64,000 bases of DNA from Uranotaenia lowii (Eukaryota > Arthropoda > Insecta > Diptera > Culicidae). Location of the stretch: positions 318,513,641-318,577,640 of the forward strand of contig NC_073692.1 in assembly GCF_029784155.1 (NCBI RefSeq), in the 5' to 3' direction. Positions 43,741 to 56,273 of the stretch are shown here, piece after piece. Numbering within the stretch: the stretch's first letter is position 1; the number at the start of each line of letters is the position of its first letter. The translations under genes and the position numbers were made by a program. Below the pieces are notes generated by a model. That model was given only the letters and a program-made list of their open reading frames with translations. It was not told the DNA's origin and searched no databases.

Positions 43741-45317
43741 CCTGATGGTTTTATCACCATATGTTCCATAAAATTCATTGGAATATCTTATTAAATCAAT
43801 CGTTTGTCTAATGATACAAAGTATTGGATTTTCCTTTTGAATGAAATCACTAGAATTCGTAATAAACCTAATTGCTCGTTTTTTTGAGTGTTTGTAAACA
43901 AAAATTGATGCAAACTTAGAAATTCATTTATATGTACATGTCTATCTTTCATACATTTTATCCATTACCGCCAACTATGCAAACACCAAAAGGAAAGTCA
44001 TGAGTAATTATCCACAGTCAATCGTTACTTTCGCTTTGATGCTCAAACAAGCACTCTTCCAAGCTAATAGATTATCCATTAGTCTAAATATTACACCCAC
44101 TAGTAGGGTACCTACTTGACAGTATCCCTCGCTCGGTTGAAATATCTCCCACAAACCGAACATCGTCCCAGCGACCACTTTTTTCAACCAACAAACCAAC
44201 CAACTTTCCTGACTTCGGTCACTTTATCAAAAGTGAGGATCCGCCCGACCAGCAGCCCTGAAGGGAAAACTCCTCCCCCATTATAAGCTAATTATCTAAT
44301 GTCTCATATTTCAATAAATCATAACCGAACATCGTCGGGTTTCGGCGTTCCGTCCCTCTTCGTTTTTCCTCCTCTCGTGGCAGTAACAGCTCTTTTTTCG
44401 CACTTCAGCCAACGAGCGACGCCAACAGCAAACATCGAACTGGTTTTCTCGCTTTTCCCAGCCAACCACACCATCCGAGCATTTTCCTCCAGGGAAAACT
44501 CGCACGCCATGCCTTGCCAGTTGAATGGTTGGTCGTGAAAAACATCAAACTCCACTGTTGCCATTCATTATCCCATTAGTGCGAGGGAACCCGGGCTGAC
44601 TTTTTTTTCGGTTGCCCGTTGTTGTAACTACGTGTGGGAGATCTCTTCTAGTTGCTCCTTGGTGCTAGATTCCGATGTCGTCTTCCATTACCCGGCACCA
44701 CTAGCTTAATTTTGAACCGTGACTAGGTCGTCGCTTTGACTACAGCGTGCGAAACAAGAATAGTACCACATTGTGTTTTCTTGTTCAAATATGAATGATT
44801 GGTAATCGTCAAAATTCTCTTCTACAATTTGTATTCAATTGTTTAATGGATGAAGCAAGCATAAATTTTCTTTTTTCCGATCAACCAATTAGCGTTGGGG
44901 ACCAAAAATATGAAAAAAGGCTGCGAAAGAAAAGATATGTATTTTTAAAATCAAGAAAATTCTTTAAAAAAAATACTGCATTTCAGAAAACAATAATTTT
45001 TATGAATCGGCATCATTCTCTGAATTAAGATTAAGATAAAAATTATAACCAGATCCTAATTTTTTTGAATTAGAAAATGATTTTGTTTAACAGTGCAGTA
45101 AGTAAATAGAACCTTTTTTTCTATGACAGTTTTGCTCAAACAATGAATGCATTAATAAAATTTAAATAACTTATTTTTTTTAAATACTGTTTGATTATTC
45201 ATTTTTAAGTTCGTTTTTCTAGTTGAATGGTAACTAGTATTTCGTGTTAAAAAAAACAAACACACATATAGGATCTCAGTGACACTTCATGTTTCTTTGA
45301 AGAGATCTAAATTCTAC
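43741..45317. other. Unassigned, with a GC-richer island at 44.08-44.76 kb
   Basis: Overlapping frames on both strands at 44299-44564 (79 to 81 codons) match no recognised family. The island has no transposon signature. Confidence 0.35.
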
Positions 45318-45487
45318 TTAAGCCTGAAGCGTACATCTTTCAAAGATAAAATGGCTAGCATCTCACTAAAGCTAACACCACCAACCCACAGAAATAGTAC
45401 TATGTATGCCGTGACCGAGACTCGATCTCATGACCTCTGGCTTAGAAGACTTTATCGCTATCCTCTAGGCCACGGTCGGCAGCTATA
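45318..45487 (-). mobile_element. tRNA-derived SINE, family B, copy 2
   Basis: On the minus strand: GACCGTGGCCTAGAGGATAGC (box A region) and CATGAGATCGAGTCTCGG (box B), then a body with GGTTGGTGGTGTTAGCTTTAG and GATGTACGCTTCAGG that matches copy 1 at 3935-4105. The head is closer to a tRNA than in copy 1. Confidence 0.75.
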
Positions 45488-45769
45488 TTAAATAGACACT
45501 TTTGAAAATAAATTCTAGAATCTTTCAAATGATGATTAGGATTTGTACGAAGAATCCTTTATCACCAAAATAGGAAACTTACTTTCATCGATGGTGTAAA
45601 TCTTAAGTTTGCATTAAAATTTGGTGAACTTAGCTTATCGTCTCTGCGTCCAATACTGCACATTGGCCCGTCTTTTATAAGATTAATAGTTAATGTATTT
45701 TTACTATTCACCGGGATGCTGACAATATCTGGCTTTGTACGTATCATAAACATAAGCAAAAATTTGATT

Positions 45770-47060
45770 ATTTTAGCCTAAAATAGCCAGAAGTTCTCCC
45801 GGGCCGGGCGAATCCAGGTTATAATTTTTCAACCTGGCAAAATTTGAACAGTCTATTCCGAATATTCAAACCAAATTCCGGTCAAAGTTCAGGAAAATTT
45901 TATGAAAATACAAAAAATATTCAACAATAATCAAGGAAAAAAAAGGAATAATTTTTTTTCGCCGAAAAACACAACCAGATTTTGAATCCTATTTCAGTTT
46001 CCAAAAAATAGTTTATGTTTATTTTAATGAATCTAGCTCGTACAGTTTCATTTTTGAGCGACAAAACTAAAATTATAATGATGCAATTATTTTTTTTTTT
46101 TATTTTCCAATAAAATGTGTATTAATCTGGAGGTTTATTTTTCAACAGAATTTAGGTGGCTTAACCTTTTCCTATTTTTATTTATTAAATATCCGAGCAA
46201 GTCCGGGTAAAACTGGGTAATCTGGTCAGCATAATTTTGCTTATTTAATTCGAGTAAACTATATTTTTTTTAAGACAGCCTTCAATTTCGAACAAAAATT
46301 AAAATTCTAAAAATAAATCAAATTTTCACGAGTAGAAGTAAAAGATTAAAATTTTGCAGTTTAAATCGGATATATGCAAACTTGATTTTAGTTAAAGTAT
46401 TTAGTTTGAAATTAAATTCTTGAAAATACTGCAAAATTAATAATGATGAACAATACGCCAAAACATATGAAATTCCTCAAAATATTTTGAAGAGAAGATA
46501 CATGTTTCTTTATCATTAATTAATTTTCATTAAAAATCAAAAAAATAAAATTTCAAATGATGAATTTATAGAGCTATTATGAAACCCTGTTATGTTTGAA
46601 TTTTGCATAAAAATTAAGTTAATAAACTTCGGATCTGAATTTGTTTTGAAAAAACTAAGCTTTTTGAAACAATAATTTCAAACACAGCTTTTTGATTCAA
46701 TTTTTAATGATGATTCGAACCGAAAACAAAAACCCAAAACTGGATAAATAATCCGAAATTTTAAAACCCCAATACAATTCCTATTTTGATTGTGAGGAAC
46801 CAGAATAAAATTTATTATAAGGAAATGAATTACTATCCATGAGTGAGAAAATGTTGAAAATTTGTAGCTAAATGCTGAACCTGGGATTAGTTTTTGAGGT
46901 TTTGAGGTCAGTTTCAAGTTGTTACTCTCGAATAACCTTACTCCATTTATCGAAATTTGATAAAAAAAAAAATTAATTTTGAGTGTAGAGTAAAACATTG
47001 CTTCCTATTGATGGACCATCACAGGGTTTAACCCAAAACCCGCCCGTTCCTACGGCCTTG
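45770..47060. mobile_element. hAT family with GGCCGTAGGAA ends, degraded copy
   Basis: The right end is CCGTTCCTACGGCCTTG at 47044-47060. The interior 46.79-46.99 kb matches the interior of the better-defined element at 57846-58664 (GAGGTTTTGAGGTCAGTTTC, CTCGAATAACC, TTTATCGAAATTTGATAA). Both contain a family A MITE-like block at the corresponding place (45797-46233 here). The left end was not located. Confidence 0.55.
45797..46233. mobile_element. MITE family A, copy 3 (inside hAT copy)
   Basis: CCCGGGCCGGGCGAATCC at left and AAGTCCGGGTAAAACTGGG, then AATCTGG, at right follow the family A layout. Confidence 0.5.
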
Positions 47061-47099
47061 TATAGGGGAATAGCATTTTTGATGCCAACGTTTATTTAA

Positions 47100-47300
47100 C
47101 TGATTTTAGAAAACTTTGGCGTCCTGAATTTAAAACATTTGTCAAATTTTGTCTCTCACCTCCAGACCTGGTGCTATGGCGTGTGAAAATTTTAAAATTG
47201 ATCAGTTTTGGATAAAATCAATCTTTGATAACTATTGAGCTAATAAATCTACAAGAAAAATTGAAGCTGATTTTACTGAATGCTGCTCAACAACTTTTAG
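47100..47300. repeat. Segment related to the interior of the 8.77-kb hAT
   Basis: TTTGGCGTCCTGAATTTAAAAC and ATGGCGTGTGAAAATTTT, then AAAATCAATCTTTGATAACT, parallel 9199-9320 in the same order. Confidence 0.6.
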
Positions 47301-49540
47301 TTATTGGAATAGAATAGAAATTAGAAATAGAAAAAAATATGAAAAAATAACTTCAATAATTTTTTCAGGAAAAAATCAACTACTCGACTAAAGTTTATAT
47401 GGTTAATCGTTTCAGGATTCCAAGAGTATCAGAAAGTGTGCTAATTCATTTAAATTTCAACTATCCATGAAGTGAAGCTATTGAATTCCATGTTGGTAGG
47501 GAATATAAGAAATTTTATCAAGCGCAAATCAACCACTTCGATTATGGACGTGATAATTTTTTTCTTCTAAAAGTTCATCTAGCTGACTCATAAAGACATC
47601 TGACTTCATTAATGCAAGAAATAAAAGCTGCCAGCCGTAAAAATTATCAACATACATACATCGCGCGCAAAATATTGGTACCGCAAGCCGGTAGATATTC
47701 TGAGAAACTACGTGCAGGACAGCTAAACGAACTTTTTCGCTGGCACCTGGCTGGTTTCCAGCCAGAAACTTTTCGTTGACAAGTCGCGTCCGGATGTTCC
47801 GGAGATGAACAAAAAAATAAAGAGAAAAAATTGGTGTCTAGCACTTGAATTGGTTGACAACCTGTGAAAGCTGTAAATAAGTCAGTGTTACATACATAAC
47901 AATTGACAAAATGAATGTCTAAATATACAAAAATGGTTACCCTTTTCCCTGAATAACACTTCAATGGATCATACAAAGATAATACTATGTTTTGGTTGGA
48001 ACTGGATTGGTGCAATGACTCGAAATCAGAAGTGGAGTGATTAAAAGTCAAATATGTTTTTTTGTGTCGAAAAAGGACAATCTGCTAAAATTGTCAAAAC
48101 TTCGATCAAATTAAAATTTCTGAGTAGCTTTGAAAGTCAAGCTTCAGGAAACAAAAAAAGTAATAAAATTAGCTTTGATTTGTAAAATTGTATGCAATAA
48201 AGATGATGCACGTGGCGCACAAAAATTAAAGCCGATGAAATTCTTCATGGGATGCTATCTCAAAAAATACTGGACAGAATGTCACAAATATTTGCACATG
48301 TTAACGTTACATTACAAGGTAGCTTCACGGAAAATTTCATCAATTTTCATTCATGTATTCAAAAGTTATTCAGAAAACAAAGTGTTGCATTTTTTTTGAA
48401 TACACTCCTTATTCACGTCTTAAGCTGCTTTAATCTTTATTCTACCATATTTGATTTGAACGAATGTTAAAAAAACGGTATGAAAATGGTATGTTTTACC
48501 AAAAAATCGATGTTCGGTAGATACAGATTCTCGGTCAAAATTTTCGTCAAAAATCGGTATTAATACCGGAAAATCGGTATGTGTGGATTACATGTGTGGT
48601 TATGCGCAGGTTGCCTGTGACAATATTTGATGCTTTTCTCATTGACCAATTCTTTCAAATACACCATCTGATCTGCTTGTAATGCTCATCAAAGCGAGAA
48701 CACAAGGCTGTTTTCTCACTTGAAGCCCGCGCGGGAGAACAATCGTCTTCAGAATTTACAAACAAATGCGGAATTTTTATCATAACTATCCGATTCCATC
48801 CGACTTCAAGTAACCATTTTTACGATCGTTTACTAATTTGGTAGGAATTACGATTCGCAGCAGCGTTGTTAACGACTGGAGCTATCATTTCTAATGCGAT
48901 TTCATGTTTGCTGGGTACTCTTTTTATTTAATGACTCTTCAATCTACAACATGAAACAAAATCAATGCTCAAATATCCCTGCTCAATGTTCAAATAACTG
49001 AGTTAGCATTCACTACAATAAAATGATATGCAAAATTGTAAACGTACCGTCTTTTTATAAAAAATACAACGTAGATGTGTAATTTTGTTCTTATATTATC
49101 TGTAATATTTTCAAAAATATCACTATTAATTTTTTTTGGTTCCGATTGTTTTGATCACCCTGAAACGAACGTCACAAAAGTTTGTGCATAACCCTTTGTA
49201 CCGTTACCATTTTGAATGATTCTGCATCTTGCCAATTTGTTTGTTTTAGCCGTTATTTTATTGTACTTTGCGCGGGAAAAGTTTAAAGTTTTTATGATGA
49301 TGAAATAAAAACCTTCTTTAGTTCGAAATTTGTCGAGGAAAGTTGTTTCCTCTATCCGGAATAAAAATGGTCTGACACAACAAATTTTTTGTGAAAATTA
49401 TATTTTATTCACTGGGTTACAGTTGACATATTTTTTCCGTTTAATATTGCGTTCGAAGACTTAAAAGATCCAAAATGTCTTTACAAGATGTTCAACCGTG
49501 ATTAAGGGAGATTTTGGATTGATTTTTCCATAAACAGTAT
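47301..49540. other. Unassigned; one 134-codon frame
   Basis: The minus frame 48051-47647 is Ser/Phe/Cys-rich with no recognisable domain. Frames at 48130-48470 overlap each other. GGTATTAATACC near 48558 is a short palindrome. No element ends could be paired. Confidence 0.35.
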
Positions 49541-50400
49541 CACCGGCTGATTTACTTTTGTCCATTTCCATCTACATTGAATTTTCAACGATATTTCAAT
49601 CGCTCGCCAATGTTCCGTAACAACGAAATCAATTGCATGTTTCACATCGCTTTGGGCAGCCATCGTTCTGTGGCCAACCGAATCATGGTGGATCAAAAAC
49701 GGTGGGTGGAAAACCGCTTTTGCCTTATTTTCCACTTTCAGTTTCACGCTGCCCGTTGTGGGAGGAAAAGTGGGGAAGCCCAAGCTTGGGGTCCCAGGAA
49801 GCATGACGATGAAGGTTGGCCACATAAGTCCTCGCTGTTGGCGGCGACAGCTGCTACGCGACGTCGTCGTCGCCTTCGTTCCATGTATGAAGGAAGAAGG
49901 ACCTTGCTCGACGAAACACAGCCTCGAAATTCTCCTAACGTTGTCCTGGACATGTGAGCCTGTATGTAGGTCGAAATGTTGCCTGGCCCAGCTCTAAATC
50001 GAAGAGGAGGAAAATTGTGCAGTGCAGCGAAGAAAAACCGTTGCCTACATACAGGAGTTCATAGCCCGGAATGGAAACATGTTGAAACCGTTGTTCTACC
50101 GCAATTCCGTGGAGGCAGGTATTAATTAAAATGTAATTTAGTTTACATTCTACCATAATGTAGGCTCGGCTGGTTCTCTCCCTCGTTCTTTCTCGGATGT
50201 TGGCTGTCGGAGGAATGTGTTGCCTTAGAGCTTAGTTTCTTTTTTACTCCACCCGGTTTTGGTGGCATTTTCCGGATTTTTTTTCCTTTTTTCCAAGCTG
50301 CTTTCGGGGAGATTCTTGCTAGGGGTGTAGCCGGCAGCCGGACTATCGCATGCTACAATAATATCTGGAACATATGGGTGGTGGATCGGTTGAGTGAAGA
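49541..50400. other. GC-richer island, overlapping frames on both strands
   Basis: Frames of 107 (minus, 49825-49502) and 126 codons (plus, 49577-49957) overlap. The runs of Arg in one frame come from a GACGTCGTCGTCGCC repeat. There is no family resemblance. The island stands out from AT-rich flanks and lacks transposon features. Confidence 0.35.
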
Positions 50401-51902
50401 ATAATATTACACATATGGTGATTTAGTAAAACGGTATATTAACTGTAGGTTGTTATTGGAGTGAAAAGCATGACTTCCCTGTTAGCTTCATTTCTGTTTT
50501 AAATTGATTTCAGGAATATTGAATGCATTTCAAAAGTAAATCCAATTGAATGATGAGGTGTTGTCTAGTAATTTAACATAACCCGATTAAACTTTTACAG
50601 CATTGATCAGAAAGTTTTAATAATAGTTCTACTATGTTAATAAGATAAGCAAGCGGCCATGTCAAAGTGGATTGAAAGGAATAAATTTCAAAATTATTAA
50701 CCAAATTTCGAAGATCTCAATGTAAAATAAATTATTCAAATAACTTTTTTCAGAAGTTTTCAATGAATTTCTGGGAAAATTATCATATGAACGTAACAGT
50801 TACTATCATAATTACGTCGTTGAATCTTCGATTAAGTATTATTTCGTTGAAAATTTCTTATGTTGCGCCTTTTGTTTCAAATAAATTTTTATTTTTACTC
50901 AGGAACAAGCATTCGCATAACAATTCAACAGTTGCATTTTTATTAAATAAAAAACAAATTGTTCCAAAAGACGTGTTATTAATTCAAAGAACTTGAGATT
51001 CAACACTACATAAACAATTTTTAAATAAAAAATTAGAAACATTTAAACTACAGCATTTTTCAACATATTTCTAAATATTCAGTCGGTTTTCAACATTAGA
51101 AAGCTAAAGACAATTTTAATTTAAAATATATTTGTTATCAGTCAAATTTTAAGCAACAATGAGCTAAAGATTACAAAAAAATCCAAATTTTCACTTTATT
51201 TTAAATAACTGTAATGAGCTCTGTTTTATCTTTTCAGGTACGACATATTCTATGGAAATCATTAGGAACAACATTCTCCAAACTATACAGTTAAGTCAGT
51301 AAGTAAAATTTCAATAGAAACTATGTTTTTTTAAATTTTGAAACGATTTTGGTCACAAAAAAAACAAACGAAAATCAAATGAAGTAGAATCAGTGTGTTT
51401 TTGCAATTCGAAATCCTGCTTTAAGAAACAAATAAATTTTTTGTAGCTCTTGTCAAATTTTTATAATTTTCACAGTATTTTATAAACATTCTTTTCAATC
51501 TTAAATAAACAACAAACGGATAAGAAGCTGCTGTAAAGCGAAGAAGCTTTTTATTTGATTCTTTTTTTACACTTTGAATTACTTAGAAATACGAGATTGA
51601 GGCAGAATATTCTATCAGAATTATAATAAGGTTGAATTAAAAGTGGAAACCTTTAAATTTTGTGCAAATTGGGTAAAGGAAAAGAGGGATCTGGTGATTT
51701 TCAAGCGAGAAGTGTCAATTTGACAGTATAGATCTCATAAGGGAGTTTATTTTTCCAGAGAATTCCAAAATTTCGTAAATTCATCAGGGATCCCAAAAGA
51801 GCTTTTTTTCATTTGAATGACCATGAACAATGTAATAACCAATCTAATTTATAATAGTTTCGAACTGACACTTTGAAGCTGATGGGGGTTAAAAAACTAT
51901 GT
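50401..51902. other. Unassigned AT-rich stretch
   Basis: Nothing recognised. The 77-codon frame at 50763-50996 has no known relatives. Confidence 0.4.
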
Positions 51903-51904
51903 TA

Positions 51905-52060
51905 ACCCTTCGTTTCATAAAGTAACGAATTTGCAACAATTAATGTATGAAAAAAGTGCAAAATCGTATTTTATTTTAATTTTTTTCTTGATGTACTCAT
52001 GATTTCCAACTGTTAAAAATGATTTTTAAGAAAAAATAAAAAAAACATGAAACGAAGGGT
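51905..52060. mobile_element. MITE family B, copy 2
   Basis: Starts ACCCTTCGTTTCATAAAGTA and ends CATGAAACGAAGGGT, a cleaner inverted repeat than copy 1. TA precedes it. The interior matches copy 1 (AATTTGCAACAATTAATGTATG, AAATCGTATTTTATTTT). The length is 156 bp. Confidence 0.85.
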
Positions 52061-53060
52061 AAATAATTTGTATGATTGGAAAAAATTCTTTATATTTACT
52101 GAAAAAATTTGGAATATCCTTTTTTCAATTTTTTCCGGGAAATGACAAGAAATGATCTTTTCCCAAACAATCAAAAGTTCGAATAACTTAAGGAACGAAC
52201 TCATAAGTTCGCATACAGCTGTACAGGAATTTCGTGGAATTTTAATGCTGTTTAAAATCTGTTCAAGGTCCATGGTACTTTATTATGAATCAAGTTTAGC
52301 CAATACTTAAAACATGCTTTAAAGTACATCTTTTTTTCTGTTTCTTCTTTTTTGAAACTTCAAACTTGATATAAAGCTAAATATCTCCATCTTTCGTACT
52401 TCTTATTTTTTCATTAAGGTGTTGCAAGTCATTTGAATCATGTTTTTTTTTGTCTTTTTATTTGGAAGTTTTGTTATTTTTAAGTAAAAACGACGAATTG
52501 ATTAACTTTTCCAACGTTTCGATCGATCCAACGTTTCGATCGATACAATCGACACAATTTATGATTTCTTACCGAAAAAATTGTCATTTTCTTGTGAGAA
52601 TCTACTCGGCTGGTCGTGTATAGTTGTCATTTGATCTGTTTTCTGAGTAATATTAATTAATTTATGTTTTTTTACGTTTTAAAGATAAGTGTAGTGTATC
52701 CACTAACTGCGTACAGATGTTTGTGGATTAAATTTGCTCATCCAGTGTTTTTAGGATTAATTTTCTTCAGCATTGAATTTTTGGAACAGTCTTAAAAAAT
52801 CTCTCTGATTCCACTTTTTAATCATTATTAAAACTTCATATAAGCTTAAACTTGTATTTTTATTTTCTATATTCATCTGAATAAGAAACAAAAATCACCT
52901 GCATATTTAACTTACTAGGCTTATTTAGGAACACTTTCTCCTTACTCGATATATAAGCGATGAACTTAGATTCGAGACTTGGTAAGAATCTTTGTAATTG
53001 AAATGTGAAATTGTAACAAATACGCTTGATCAAATGAGTGAAACATGAGGGAAGCAGACC
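52061..53060. other. Unassigned AT-rich stretch
   Basis: CCAACGTTTCGATCGAT occurs twice in tandem at about 52511-52545. Nothing else was recognised. Confidence 0.4.
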
Positions 53061-53787
53061 TACACGCAAAATAATTTTCACTTAAAAAATAAGTGACATC
53101 TGTAGTAAATTCTCGCCATACGTAAATTCATTTGAATTCTTAGTGATGGGTCAACTGAATTCACTTAAGTGACCGGTCAAGTGAATTACACTATGACTCT
53201 CGAGTGAAATTTATCTGAATTTCTAAGTAAGTTTCAAGTTAATTACCTCTCGCGTTTTTAAATATAAGAACACCACTTCGATTTTAAATACTTACATTAC
53301 GCTTTCGCCATAAATTTATTGATTGGAAAATTCCATCGTAATCCCAAGGCAGATCGGTTACTGTGGATAGTGCGACTTCTAAATCTTCCCTGCTGCAAAC
53401 CAGAAAATCTGTCCAGTTCAACCCACAAGCTGAAACATGGTAACACCTTTAAATAACTTTTTTTTACATCACGTTTAACACAAACTACCGCTCAAATCGC
53501 CTAGTAAAGAATTGGGAAAATCCAAATCCAGCATAAGCTTTAAATGCTGCTCTTTAGAATTTGCCATTTTGAACTCTGATAATAAACACAATTACAACCC
53601 GAGATTCACTTCAAATTCAAGTGATGGGGAAGTGAATATTTTTTCTCACTTCAAATTCAAGCGACGACTGAAGTGAAAGTGGATGCATTCACTTGAAATT
53701 TAAGTGACTGCCAAATGAAATGTATATGTCGCACTTGAATGGAAGAAAATCACCTGATCCTAGTTTTTAAGTGAAAAATCATGTGTA
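53061..53787. mobile_element. MITE family C, copy 2 (TACAC...GTGTA)
   Basis: The left end TACACGCAAAATAATTTTCA with CTTAAAAA matches the inverted right end TTTTTAAGTGAAAAATCATG-TGTA. Many TCACTT/AAGTGA words crowd the outer 200 bp on each side (for example TTCAAATTCAAGTGA twice). The body is non-coding. Termini and architecture agree with 30651-31440. Confidence 0.72.
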
Positions 53788-55820
53788 TTTTAAGAGTGAA
53801 TTTGGGTTCTGTGTAAAGAGATTAAATCTCCCTGGAAGCTGCATACAGCAATCAGTCTTCATCATGAACAACCACAAACACCACCATTCATTAATGCCCA
53901 CTGCCGCGGAGGCCGAATCAGAAACTTTTTTCGTAACAGCAGCCTTAAAAATCTCCGCTTTCTGAGCCAATCAGTCGTTCTACCGGAGGCCAAAACAGAA
54001 ACATTTTTTTCGTAGCAGCAGTCCTGACAACCTGCACTCTCTGTGCATATAGTACCAACTACGTCATTGTCGGGATTTTACGATTTATACGAATCTCAAT
54101 TCAGAGATTCACTCAGACATGTATAACGCTCACAAGAATAGATCAATGACTGACTTTGTTTGGTTTGTTTTGCCTTATGTTGCAAAACTAACAAACTTTG
54201 CTAAAGAAACATATTTTATTTTATTAATCTTCAGTGTTGCCGAATAAAAATATTATTTTATTTTTTTTACAAATGCAATTTCAGTGATTTTTTGCGTTAC
54301 CTTCATCTCATCTTAACATCAGTCACTCCGGGCCCTAAGCTGCATGGCAAATAGTAAGAGATTGTCGCTTGTTCGTGAGTGAGAACTTATCATTTACGTT
54401 AAAGATCAGGTAAATTGAAATCAATGATAAAAGTTATTTAAGTGTGCTTGCAGCTGAAAATCTCTCTCACGGATATTTTAATTTTTTTTCCATTAAACTA
54501 TATTGTTGTCACGCAAGGAATATTTAAAGAAGGTAGTGCCAAGGCAGCCCTGCTCTAGTATTGGTACAGGCTGAGACGTCACAATAACGAAAAATCTGAT
54601 AATTTACTTGAAACTTATATTTTTCGTTGATAATTCGAAGCATCTGCTGGAAATTTTCCACTTTGAAAACATGTTATTGTAGAAGAATTCTTGCTCTTCA
54701 AGATCGGTTAAAAAAATTGCATTTTCGAATAATTTTTCTATAAAATAGGCCATCGAAGTTTCAAAAAATGGTGGACTTTCCCCACTGAAATTTGCAAAAC
54801 TTTTAAATTATTTCAAAATCTTCCAAGAAAATGTTCATGTCATTGCAGTTTAAGCTCCTCATTACAAAAAAAGTTTTTATACAAAATCACAATATTTATT
54901 GGCATTTTAGTAAACTGAGTTAACAATTATTAATTGATGTTAATTGTTCTACACATGAATTGTATATGGTAAACCGGTTGGATTAAAATCATGGCAATCA
55001 GTGTTCAACTGATCTACCAGCTAGACGTTTTTAAAGCTGATTTTTTCTTCATTTTTGCACGTTTTAGCTTCAAAGCGACATTGCATTCATTATTAAATTA
55101 AGAAAAGAACATAATGCAATCATCAAAGGATCAAAAAACTTCATTACATAGTGAAATAGAGGCCTAACAACACAATCAAAGTAAAATTGGAATTCATTTT
55201 CGTCCTAAAACGTGTTTTTTTTTTTTTTTGAAATTCCTACCATTCTCATATACATTTTTGATACAATCGTTTTTGTGGCGTCACAAAAAAAAATCCAATA
55301 TGGCTCTCGGCACTACCTTATTCAAATATTCCTTGGTTGTCACGGATATTTCTAACAGTAAATTCTATCGGAGAATAGCGACCTTTTGAATAACTTTTCC
55401 TTTTCCAATGACCATCAAGATAACTCGCCTCAATAATTTTGTATTTTATATTTGTATAGTCTATTCTAATCCTGAGAATATTCTTCGTCAAACTGAAACC
55501 AAGCAAGAGCAAAAAAGTGATTTATTCTGGCTACCGGCTTAACTTCACTGACTTAAATGTGAAAAAAATCTAATGTTTTGGATGAATTGGACACCTCCTT
55601 CGATTGGGAAACCCTCCCCCCCCCCCCCCCCGTTCTTAAAAATTTTGGCTTTATTCCCAAAAACTGAAATTCTCTTGTGTGAATATCTCAGTAATCGTAA
55701 AGGCTACATAAAAGGGAAGATTTTAGTTTTTTAAAATTGAATTGTAGTTAATCGAATGCAGTTATTAAAATATGTGAACAGTGTTGCCAGATCCAAGATT
55801 TTTGAATTTTGAAAATTGAA
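53788..55820. other. Unassigned AT-rich stretch
   Basis: A poly(C) run lies at 55614-55631 and a poly(T) run at 55211-55229. Overlapping 60-codon frames on both strands at 53771-53970 are unrecognised. Confidence 0.4.
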
Positions 55821-55821
55821 A

Positions 55822-55983
55822 TTTTTTTCGATTTTAGGTGTTTTATCATGTTTATGTCATTCACGACCTATATCAACGATGCAGTTGGCAGTCGGTCACT
55901 GAAAAACTTTTCCGGTACAACTGTGATCGAACGTGTGATACTCTTTAGCTCGAACTCACGGACATCGACTCAGGAAGCATCAG
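55822..55983 (-). mobile_element. tRNA-derived SINE, family A, copy 2
   Basis: On the minus strand: TCCTGAGTCGATGTCCGTGA, then GTTCGAGC (box B), then ACAGTTGTACCGGAAAAG, ACTGCCAACTGCATCGTTG and a terminal ATCGAAAAAAA. The match to 13251-13439 is continuous over the body. The box A part of the head is missing, so this copy is truncated at the 5' end. Confidence 0.82.
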
Positions 55984-56271
55984 AATTTTAATCAAGCCCA
56001 AAACTAAAAATTTGATTATCTAAAAATGTCCCCATTTTTTTCAATTTTAAAGGCGCCAATGTGTTCATTGTTAATTTTTTTTTATAAGAATCCATTCCCT
56101 CAAAACAAAATACTCTGTACCAGAGTTATTAAACTTTTATGATACAAAGTTCGATAAATTTAAAATTTTTACCTTCTTCCCAAAAACAACAATTTTCGTC
56201 TGTGAATGTCTCAGAGACCGTAGAAGCTTTAAATGAGGTTTGACCCTTTTTTTTTCAAGATAAAATTAATG
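55984..56271. other. Unassigned spacer
   Basis: Nothing recognised. Confidence 0.4.
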
Positions 56272-56273
56272 TA

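Noticed and set aside
45404..45487. Possible tRNA gene on the minus strand
   Set aside because: Its downstream body matches another dispersed copy at 3.9 kb, so it is a SINE head.
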